This document shows positions 1 to 5,238 of a DNA stretch of 6,586 nucleotides, one piece after another. The stretch is from contig DASXFR010000038.1 in assembly GCA_036489495.1 (NCBI GenBank), positions 1 through 6,586 of the forward strand, read 5' to 3'. The DNA is from DASZIT01 sp036489495 (GTDB taxonomy: Bacteria; Actinomycetota; Acidimicrobiia; Acidimicrobiales; RAAP-2). Under the pieces are notes generated by a model that was given only the letters and a program-made list of their open reading frames with translations, was not told the DNA's origin and searched no databases. Within the stretch, counting starts at the first letter, position 1, and the number at the start of each line of letters is the position of its first letter. The translations under genes were made by a program, and so were the position numbers.

Positions 1-151
1 CCAGGTCGCTCCCCTCGGTCTCGAACTCCCGCAGCCAACCCCACCAGTCCTCGAATCGGTCGGTGTGGGAGATGATCGCCCACACCTGATCGGGCGGGAG
101 ATCGAGATGGAAGGTTCCCTCGTAGTCGATGACGTACGGGGAGCTCGCCAT
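1..151 (-). CDS. SRPBCC (START-like / polyketide cyclase-like) family protein, N-terminal part
   Basis: Reading the minus strand from the ATG at 151-149 gives 50 uninterrupted codons that run off the left edge, so only the N-terminus is present. The peptide begins MASSPYVIDYEGTFHLDLPP, followed by DQVWAIISHTDRFEDWW. A beta strand, then a 'P-x-D/E-x-V-W' helix start and an aromatic 'F-x-x-W' segment is the usual opening of SRPBCC proteins, which bind hydrophobic ligands in a deep helix-grip pocket and are often annotated as polyketide cyclase/dehydrase or lipid-transport proteins. No Shine-Dalgarno sequence precedes the ATG, but a TACCCT hexamer lies 7 nt upstream. The gene diverges from the SGNH gene across 49 bp. 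The family assignment rests on this short stretch; ligand and function are unknown. Confidence 0.72.
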   Translation of the reverse strand, partial: MASSPYVIDYEGTFHLDLPPDQVWAIISHTDRFEDWWGWLREFETEGSDL

Positions 152-158
152 GAGGCCC

Positions 159-164
159 AGGGTA
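159..164 (-). promoter_or_regulatory. Candidate -10 element for the leftward SRPBCC gene
   Basis: On the minus strand the hexamer TACCCT (TAnnnT pattern) ends 7 nt before the A of the ATG at 151. That spacing is right for transcription to start at or next to the start codon, giving a leaderless mRNA as is common in Actinomycetota. I see no good -35 match at 16-18 bp spacing. Prediction from pattern only. Confidence 0.35.
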
Positions 165-166
165 CG

Positions 167-194
167 TGGAGATTTCGGCACCCGCTGCTACGTT
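167..194 (+). promoter_or_regulatory. Candidate promoter for the SGNH-FUSC unit, possibly leaderless
   Basis: TGGAGA at 167-172 (four of six matches to TTGACA) is separated by 16 bp from TACGTT at 189-194 (TAnnnT). Six nt then lead directly to the ATG at 201. There is no Shine-Dalgarno sequence at normal distance from that ATG, so a transcript starting at about 201 with no 5' leader is the simplest reading. The -35-like box sits 2 bp from the opposing -10 hexamer at 159-164, so the two promoters would compete for RNA polymerase. Confidence 0.4.
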
Positions 195-200
195 CTGTGA

Positions 201-1646
201 ATGTTGAAACGTCGCCGGGTGCTGATTCCGGGGGGAATCGCGCTGCTGGTGGTCGTCGCCCTGCTGCTGAGTTGGGTCTCCGGCGCCTTCAGTGGGGGCG
301 GGCCGGCGCCGCTCACCGCCGCCCAGATCCAACTGTCCAAATCCTCCTACACCTCCATTGGCGAAGGGACCCTCCGGGGCTCCCTGAATCCCGGCACCCG
401 GGCGTCGCCGTTGCTGGCGGTGGTCGGGAACGACTTCGCCGCCGGGATCGGCGAGGACCTGAAGTCGGCCTTCCCCGAGCAGCTCGGTCCCGACATCGGC
501 TACCGGGTGGCGGTGAGTGCCTCGATCGGGGCCGGGTACCTGAACAAGGGCGAGGATGGTTTCGGTCCGTACTCGGCGCTGCTCGGTAACCTGGACCTGC
601 CCCGACTCCAGCCGTCCATTGTGCTGGTGCAGGGCGGCTACAACGACGCCGGTGCCGACCCCTTCGCCCTGTCGGCGGCAGTCGTCTCGCTGATCCAGAC
701 CATCCATCAGCAAGCCCCGGCCGCCACCCTCGTGGTGATGGGGACCTTCGACGACAACATCGTCGGCCCTCTGTCCCCGGCGGTGGAGGCCGCCAACAGC
801 ACCATCCTCGACGCCGCCCAAAGCGTGTCACCCAAGCCGGCGACCATCGATCCCCTGACCGACGAGTGGCAATTCCAGCGGGACGCTGACGGTCTCCATC
901 CGACCGCCGCTGGGGACCAGGTCATCGCCAGCTACATCGCCACCGCCTTCCAGAAGGCCGGGATCGTGCCCGCTTCCCAGGTCCATATCCCCGCCCTCCC
1001 GCTGTCCGCCACCACCGAGGGCCCGCAGATCCCCGCCGGCGTCCCCATTCCAGCCGGCAACCAACCGGTGTTGTTGGTGATCGGGGCGTCGTTCGCCGCC
1101 GGCGTCGGGGTCGGTCTCAACCCGCAGCTGGCCTGGCCGGGCATCCTCGGCCAGAGAATCAATTACCGGGTGGTGGTGAGTGCCGACCCCGGAGCCGGCT
1201 TCGTGAATCTAGGTGACGGCGGCCTCGGTCCGTTTTCCCTCCTCTTGGCCCGGGTCAACATCACCGCCCTCAACCCGGCCCTCGTCCTCGTACAGGGTGG
1301 CCACAATGATGCCGGCATCAGCACCACCGAGGAGAAACAGGCGGTCGCCTCGTTGTTCCAGACCATCCACCAGGAGGCGCCGCAGGCCCGGATCGGCCTG
1401 CTCGGCTTCTTCGACACCAGCCGTATCGGGCCGGCCCCATTGGGTATCTTGAATACGGATGCCGCCATCGTCTCCGCGGCGCGTTCGGCGGTACCCAACC
1501 TCTTGGTTTTCGACCCGTTGACCTCGCATTGGGTGTTCCCTCGCATACGCGACCACCTCCATCCCACGCCAGCCGGCCACAAGCTGATCGCCGGGTATGT
1601 GGCCGGCGGTCTCCTCCGGGACGGGGTCATCAAACAGATCTACTGA
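201..1646 (+). CDS. Membrane-anchored protein with two tandem SGNH-hydrolase domains, first one lacking the catalytic serine
   Basis: This 481-residue protein has a basic N-terminus (MLKRRR) and a hydrophobic segment at about residues 8-28, with no lipobox cysteine and no cysteine anywhere. It therefore reads as a signal-anchor protein with its bulk outside the membrane. Two homologous domains follow, at about 70-255 and 288-476, joined by a Pro-rich linker. Domain 2 has all SGNH hydrolase marks: block I Gly-Ala-Ser with nucleophile S297, block III G366-x-x-N369-D, and block V D451-x-x-H454. Domain 1 keeps N148-D149 and D230-x-x-H233 but has Gly-Asn-Asp (76-78) at block I, so Asp78 replaces the serine. 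Domain 2 is probably an esterase, deacetylase or acyl-transferring enzyme acting on an extracytoplasmic substrate; domain 1 is probably a binding or structural module. The ATG is the most upstream start possible, because an in-frame TGA abuts it at 198-200. The FUSC gene follows after 18 nt. The substrate cannot be inferred. Confidence 0.85.
   Translation: MLKRRRVLIPGGIALLVVVALLLSWVSGAFSGGGPAPLTAAQIQLSKSSYTSIGEGTLRGSLNPGTRASPLLAVVGNDFAAGIGEDLKSAFPEQLGPDIGYRVAVSASIGAGYLNKGEDGFGPYSALLGNLDLPRLQPSIVLVQGGYNDAGADPFALSAAVVSLIQTIHQQAPAATLVVMGTFDDNIVGPLSPAVEAANSTILDAAQSVSPKPATIDPLTDEWQFQRDADGLHPTAAGDQVIASYIATAFQKAGIVPASQVHIPALPLSATTEGPQIPAGVPIPAGNQPVLLVIGASFAAGVGVGLNPQLAWPGILGQRINYRVVVSADPGAGFVNLGDGGLGPFSLLLARVNITALNPALVLVQGGHNDAGISTTEEKQAVASLFQTIHQEAPQARIGLLGFFDTSRIGPAPLGILNTDAAIVSAARSAVPNLLVFDPLTSHWVFPRIRDHLHPTPAGHKLIAGYVAGGLLRDGVIKQIY
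407..1630 (+). repeat. Internal tandem duplication encoding the two SGNH domains
   Basis: The coding sequence for domain 1 (about 407-965) is repeated as domain 2 (about 1062-1630). From residues 101-151 against 322-372 I count by hand 29 identities in 51 positions without gaps. The later catalytic motifs are offset by exactly 221 codons, whereas block I is offset by 219, so there is a two-residue length difference between blocks I and II. At DNA level a 21-nt patch (501-521 and 1164-1184) differs at one base, and CCAGACCATCCA occurs at both 695-706 and 1358-1369. This is an old domain duplication with some segments kept very similar. Confidence 0.85.
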
Positions 1647-1664
1647 CCGGTCGAACCGTGGGGT

Positions 1665-4058
1665 GTGTCAAGCTCGGGCGTGCGGTCTTCGCCCGACGCG
1701 ACCGATGCCAGTGATACTCCCGGCACCGCCACCGCCCCCACCGTCGGCGAGAGGTCGCGGTTCGCCCAGTTGCAACCCCACCTGGTGTCCGCATTGGTCC
1801 GGCTCGAACCCGGCCGCCCGGCGTACGCCCTGGGTCTGCGGATGGGCATCATCCTCACCGTCCCGCTGGCCGTCGGCGTCGGACTCGGCCAGGTCGGTCC
1901 CATCTCCATCGTCGCCCTCGCCGCCCTGAACGGGGGTATGGCCGACAGCGGGGGAGCCAAGATCACCCGGTGGCGGGCCATGACCGCCGCTACCGTCTTC
2001 AATGCGCTGGCGCTGGCCGCCGGTACCCTGGCCGGCAACCACATCGGGACGGCGGTGCCGTTGGTGTTGGTGGTGACGTTCGCCTGCGCCATGGTCAACC
2101 TCTACGGCAACGTGGCTTCCAACGTGGGTTTCCTGCTGTCCATCCTCTTCATCCTCGGGCTGGGCCAACCCGGCGACGGCGCAGTGTCCGCCCAGCGGCT
2201 GTGGTTGGCCCTGATCGGCGGGGCCTGGTCGGTGGTGGTGGCGCTGCTGGTATGGCCGGTGCGCCCCTATGCCGCCGCCGGTGATGGGGTAGCCGGCAGC
2301 TTCCGATCGGTCGCCGCCCTGGTGCGGGCGGTGGCCGCACGGGTCCGGTCTGGCGACCGCTCCGACGCCATCGAGGTGACCGCCGCCGCCCAGGCCGCCC
2401 GCGAGAAGATCGCCGCGGCTCGCTCGGTGCTCGCCCTCACCCGGTCCCGGCGGCGAGGGCACAGTGCCCGCGGTTCGGTGTTGCTCGAGCTGCTGGACGG
2501 GGCGGGATCACTAGTGGACCGGACCGAGGGCATGATCACCCTCGGCGAGATGGCCTCGAGGCTGGCCGATTCCGGGGAGATCATCCCCGCCACCGCCCGC
2601 TCCCTCGACCGGGTGGCGGCGGCATTGACGGCGATGGCCGATGCCATCGAGCATCCGGATGCCGGGTTGGACTGGGGCCCGGCGGATGCCCTCGAGCCGG
2701 AGATGGCCGAGCTCGACGACCTCATCGGTTCGGTCCGCCGGCTCCAGCGGTATGACGCCGTCGCCACCCTCCGGCCGATGGTCGAGACCCAGCGACATCT
2801 GGTCACCACCACCGCCCTGCTCGCCTCGGAGTGGAGCGGGACGGGAGACAAGCGAGGGACGGACCGCGCCGATCCGACCGCCGACGTTGGCGCTTGGCTG
2901 GCCCCGAAGGAGGCGGTCCGCCTCGGGGACCGGGTCCGCGGCGCCTACGGGATCCTGGTCTCCAACCTGACCCTGGAGTCGGCGGTGCTGCGCCATGCCC
3001 TCCGGGTGGGGGGCACTTGCGCGGTCGGGGAGGCCCTGGTGCAGGCCGTCCACCTGACCAAGGGCTACTGGGTGTTGATCACCATCGTCGTGGTCCTCCG
3101 CCCCTACGCGGCCATCACCTTGCAGCGGACCGTTCTGCGGCTCGCCGGCACCATGCTGGGGGCGGCCATCGCCGCCGGCATTCTGGTGGAGGTGGACCAG
3201 TCGGTGGGCCTGGTCCTCATCCTGTTCGTCCTTTCCCTGCTGACGTTCTCGTTGATCTCGCTCAACTACGGACTCGGGGTGGTCTTCCTTACCCCGTTGG
3301 TCATTGTGCTGATCTCCACCGGCCAGCCCGGTGACTGGGGCGTGGCCGGTCACCGGATCCTCAATACGCTGATCGGCGGTGGCCTGGCCCTCCTCGGCGG
3401 CTATCTGTTGTGGCCGAAGGTTGATCGACGTGAGCTGGTCGATGAGCTGGCCATTGCCCTGGAAGCCGACCGGGTCCACCTGGGGGCGGTGTTGGAAGGT
3501 TCGGTTCATCCGTCTGACGCCTCCGATGCCGCCGCGGTTCGTTCCGTGCACGAGAAGGCGGCGCTAGCGGTGGCCAACGCCCAGACCGCCTTCCAGCGAC
3601 TTCTGGGGGAGCCGGCCCGCCACCGACGCCAGTCGGAGGCATTGTGGACCGTTACCGACGCCGCCCGACGGATGTTCCTGGCCACCAGCTCACTCGAAGG
3701 TCACCTGGGCCCGGGCGACGACATCTCGCCCCGCCTCCGGCTCGACCGGGCCCGGCGGGACGCCGACCGGGCGCTGTCCGAGTTGGGCGAGGCCTTGCGT
3801 CAGCATCGGGCCCCGGACCCGTCCCGGGTCGGGAAGGAGGACCTGGCCGACGCGGTGGCGGAAGTCAGCAGTGGCGCCGCCGACCTTCGGGCCGGACGGA
3901 GGGCCGAGCTGGCGGTCGATCCCGACACCCTCACCCCGCTGTCATACCGGGCCCGGGAGGTGTCGCTGGTGGCCGGAGTGTTGGAGCTCTTGGAGGTATT
4001 GATCGGTGAGGTGAACGACGGAGTCGAGGCGCTGAGTCCCGCCACCGCACTCGCATGA
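1665..4058 (+). CDS. FUSC-family (fusaric acid resistance-like) integral membrane protein, two-bundle type
   Basis: This 797-residue protein has the double-bundle layout of FUSC/YccS-like proteins, which are proposed aromatic-acid or small-molecule exporters of the inner membrane. A hydrophilic N-terminus (1-52) precedes hydrophobic bundle 1 (about 53-200). A soluble, Ala/Arg-rich helical region (about 203-440), bundle 2 (about 441-584) and a cytoplasmic helical C-terminus (about 585-797) follow. Bundle 2 has the family signature: GYWVLITIVVVLRPYAAITL (467-486), then an Arg-rich turn and a Gly-rich helix (G495, G499). Both bundles end alike: GQPGD, about 14 residues, LIGG, about 10 residues, then WP (167-198 and 553-584). 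This shows an ancient internal duplication. The start is taken as GTG at 1665, 18 nt after the SGNH stop; GTG at 1680 is also possible, and neither has a clear ribosome binding site. The stop overlaps an ATG (ATGA, 4055-4058). Co-transcription with the SGNH gene is likely. The substrate is unknown. Confidence 0.85.
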   Translation: MSSSGVRSSPDATDASDTPGTATAPTVGERSRFAQLQPHLVSALVRLEPGRPAYALGLRMGIILTVPLAVGVGLGQVGPISIVALAALNGGMADSGGAKITRWRAMTAATVFNALALAAGTLAGNHIGTAVPLVLVVTFACAMVNLYGNVASNVGFLLSILFILGLGQPGDGAVSAQRLWLALIGGAWSVVVALLVWPVRPYAAAGDGVAGSFRSVAALVRAVAARVRSGDRSDAIEVTAAAQAAREKIAAARSVLALTRSRRRGHSARGSVLLELLDGAGSLVDRTEGMITLGEMASRLADSGEIIPATARSLDRVAAALTAMADAIEHPDAGLDWGPADALEPEMAELDDLIGSVRRLQRYDAVATLRPMVETQRHLVTTTALLASEWSGTGDKRGTDRADPTADVGAWLAPKEAVRLGDRVRGAYGILVSNLTLESAVLRHALRVGGTCAVGEALVQAVHLTKGYWVLITIVVVLRPYAAITLQRTVLRLAGTMLGAAIAAGILVEVDQSVGLVLILFVLSLLTFSLISLNYGLGVVFLTPLVIVLISTGQPGDWGVAGHRILNTLIGGGLALLGGYLLWPKVDRRELVDELAIALEADRVHLGAVLEGSVHPSDASDAAAVRSVHEKAALAVANAQTAFQRLLGEPARHRRQSEALWTVTDAARRMFLATSSLEGHLGPGDDISPRLRLDRARRDADRALSELGEALRQHRAPDPSRVGKEDLADAVAEVSSGAADLRAGRRAELAVDPDTLTPLSYRAREVSLVAGVLELLEVLIGEVNDGVEALSPATALA

Positions 4059-4090
4059 TCGGCACTTGCTCGGAGTCCCAGGTGGCGCCC

Positions 4091-4126
4091 GGATTGCCCG
4101 CCGGTCGCGGTGATACCCGGCAATCC
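4091..4126 (+). repeat. Perfect 8-bp inverted repeat with 20-nt loop, possible weak terminator
   Basis: GGATTGCC at 4091-4098 pairs with GGCAATCC at 4119-4126; the loop is 4099-4118 and may pair internally (GGT-GAT-ACC). It begins 33 nt after the FUSC stop, a usual place for a terminator or an mRNA 3'-end stabiliser. No T-run follows at once; the nearest is TTTTGTT about 12 nt downstream of the stem, so intrinsic termination would be inefficient. Confidence 0.4.
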
Positions 4127-4138
4127 CTGCACTACCAT
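4110..4138 (+). promoter_or_regulatory. Weak candidate promoter for the glycosyltransferase gene
   Basis: GTGATA at 4110-4115 (four of six to TTGACA) and TACCAT at 4133-4138 (TAnnnT) are 17 bp apart. Transcription would start near 4145 and give a 5' leader of about 165 nt containing the competing stem-loops at 4178-4214. The -35 lies inside the inverted repeat at 4091-4126. This is a pattern match only, and such matches arise by chance. Confidence 0.2.
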
Positions 4139-4177
4139 TTTGTTCGCAAGTTGCTCGTGACTGAGCCATATCGGTTG

Positions 4178-4214
4178 GGAATCGGCCGCCACCTCCATCG
4201 ATTCCATCGGAATC
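4178..4214 (+). repeat. Two mutually exclusive stem-loops sharing one arm
   Basis: Arm A, GGAATCG (4178-4184), is the perfect reverse complement of arm B, CGATTCC (4199-4205), across a 14-nt loop. Arm B without its first base, GATTCC (4200-4205), is also the perfect reverse complement of arm C, GGAATC (4209-4214), across a 3-nt loop. B can pair with A or with C but not both, as in attenuator-type leaders. The structure lies 95 nt before the glycosyltransferase ATG. As DNA, the repeated GGAATC boxes could instead be a protein-binding site. Confidence 0.4.
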
Positions 4215-4308
4215 CGGGGATCATGACGCACGTCAAAGTGAAGGGGAACGCACCGGCGAAGGTACCCTCGGCTGTCGATACCTTCCGACCGGAAGCCATC
4301 CCCGTTCG

Positions 4309-5163
4309 ATGAGCCTGTACGCGGCGGGGGACCGTGACGAGTGTGACGTCACCATCATCGTCCCCTTCTACAATCCCGGGCCGCGATTCGGATCCCACCT
4401 GGCCGAGGTCGTTGACGTCTTGGAGGCCTCGGGGTCGACGTTCGAGATCATCGCCGTCTCCGACGGAAGCACCGAAGCCAGCCAGCAGGTGGTGGCCAAA
4501 TTCGCGTCGCACGGTGTCCGGCTGATCACCATGGCCAGCAACGGCGGCAAGGGCTCGGCGCTGCGGGCCGGAATGGTGGAGGCGCGGGGCACCTACGTGG
4601 GGTTCATCGACGCTGATGGTGACATACCTGCCCGTACCATCACCCGATTCATCGAGCTGACCCGGACCGAAGAGGCGCCCGACATCATCCTCGGGAGCAA
4701 GCGGCACCCGGAGTCCGACGTGGTCTACCCGGCGCTGAGGCACATCTACTCGTGGTGCTACCAGGTCCTGATCGGGATTCTCTTCCACCTGCCGGTGCGG
4801 GACACCCAGACCGGCATCAAATTCGTCCACCGCGACGTCCTGTCCGCGGTGGTGCCGAGGATGCTGGAGAAGCGCTTCGCCTTCGACCTCGAGCTCCTGG
4901 TCGTGGCCCGGCATCTCGGGTACCGGCGGGTGATCGAGGCACCGGTGGAGATCGGCGAGCGGTTCACCAGCACCGTCTCCATCCATTCCGTCCGGGGCAT
5001 CGTCCTCGACACCTTGGCGATCTTCTACCGCCTCCACCTTCTCAAGTACTACGACCGGCCCCACGAGGTCGCCATTGCCCCCGTCGCTTCCCACCTTCCC
5101 CCGTCGCCATCGGCCACCACTAGACGGGGACCCCGGGAGAACACCCTGGACGTACCCTCGTAG
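4309..5163 (+). CDS. Family 2 glycosyltransferase, dolichyl/polyprenyl-phosphate sugar synthase-like (DPM1/ALG5 type)
   Basis: This 284-residue GT-A fold enzyme probably transfers a sugar from a nucleotide sugar to a polyprenyl phosphate at the inner face of the membrane. It shows the family's markers in order: VTIIVPFYN (14-22), the nucleotide-binding SDGST (51-55), NGGKGSALRAG (78-88), and metal-binding DADGD (101-105). Further on are DTQTGIKF (165-172) and FAFDLELLVVARHLGY (190-205), both typical of DPM1/ALG5-like enzymes, and a PVEIGERF acceptor-side segment (212-219). There is no C-terminal membrane pair as in GtrB-like members. Membrane contact may be through hydrophobic 151-163 and the amphipathic 230-248. 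Residues 251-284 form a Pro/Ser-rich, probably disordered tail. The ATG at 4309 is the only start I find in this frame back to about 4220; no ribosome binding site is evident. The sugar and lipid acceptor cannot be assigned from sequence. Confidence 0.88.
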   Translation: MSLYAAGDRDECDVTIIVPFYNPGPRFGSHLAEVVDVLEASGSTFEIIAVSDGSTEASQQVVAKFASHGVRLITMASNGGKGSALRAGMVEARGTYVGFIDADGDIPARTITRFIELTRTEEAPDIILGSKRHPESDVVYPALRHIYSWCYQVLIGILFHLPVRDTQTGIKFVHRDVLSAVVPRMLEKRFAFDLELLVVARHLGYRRVIEAPVEIGERFTSTVSIHSVRGIVLDTLAIFYRLHLLKYYDRPHEVAIAPVASHLPPSPSATTRRGPRENTLDVPS

Positions 5164-5170
5164 CCCCAAT

Positions 5171-5190
5171 TGGCCGCCCCGCGCCGGCCA
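5171..5190 (+). repeat. GC-rich stem-loop after the glycosyltransferase gene
   Basis: TGGCCG (5171-5176) is the perfect reverse complement of CGGCCA (5185-5190), with an 8-nt loop, starting 8 nt after the TAG stop. There is no T-run after it, so it is at best a weak terminator or an mRNA end stabiliser; in DNA this rich in G and C a 6-bp stem may be chance. Confidence 0.25.
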
Positions 5191-5198
5191 GCCGCGCC

Positions 5199-5228
5199 TG
5201 AAGTGCGCCCGGTCGCCCCTGTTACAGT
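5199..5228 (+). promoter_or_regulatory. Candidate promoter for the acyl-CoA synthetase gene
   Basis: TACAGT at 5223-5228 (TAnnnT) stands 10 nt before the ATG at 5239, with a poor -35 match, TGAAGT, at 5199-5204 (18-bp spacer). The mRNA would have a very short leader or none, in line with the lack of a Shine-Dalgarno sequence. The -10 overlaps a small dyad, CTGT-T-ACAG (5219-5227), which could be an operator half or coincidence. Confidence 0.3.
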
Positions 5229-5238
5229 CAGCGTCGAT

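Larger units (their letters stand above)
4059..4308 (+). other. Intergenic region between FUSC and glycosyltransferase genes, rich in inverted repeats
   Basis: These 250 bp hold no gene I can support firmly. They contain a perfect 8-bp inverted repeat (4091-4126), a pair of mutually exclusive stem-loops (4178-4214), a weak promoter candidate (4110-4138) and a second TAnnnT hexamer, TACCTT, at 4279-4284, 24 nt before the glycosyltransferase ATG. One plus-strand frame is open from ATG 4055 to TGA 4312 (85 codons), overlapping both neighbours by ATGA. Its third-codon-position GC (59 of 85 by hand count) is well below that of the first 50 codons of the glycosyltransferase (44 of 50), and its translation resembles nothing I recognise. 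I regard the region as mainly regulatory. Confidence 0.6.

Noticed and set aside
65..589. Plus-strand open frame of 174 codons crossing the divergent intergenic region
   Set aside because: It overlaps the SRPBCC start antisense, the promoter region and the SGNH gene in another frame, and its translation is Arg/Gly-rich without motifs.
1645..1652. Perfect palindrome GACCGGTC in the SGNH-FUSC gap as an operator
   Set aside because: An 8-bp palindrome is expected often in DNA of this composition, it overlaps the SGNH stop codon, and no -10-like hexamer accompanies it.
1668..2462. Minus-strand open frame of 264 codons over the FUSC N-terminal half
   Set aside because: Gly- and His-rich translation with no recognisable domain, opposite a well-supported membrane bundle.
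2511..3551. Minus-strand open frame of 346 codons inside the FUSC gene
   Set aside because: Antisense shadow of FUSC, whose membrane segments and motifs run through the whole stretch; the shadow has Gly/Gln/His/Arg-rich sequence and no domain I recognise.
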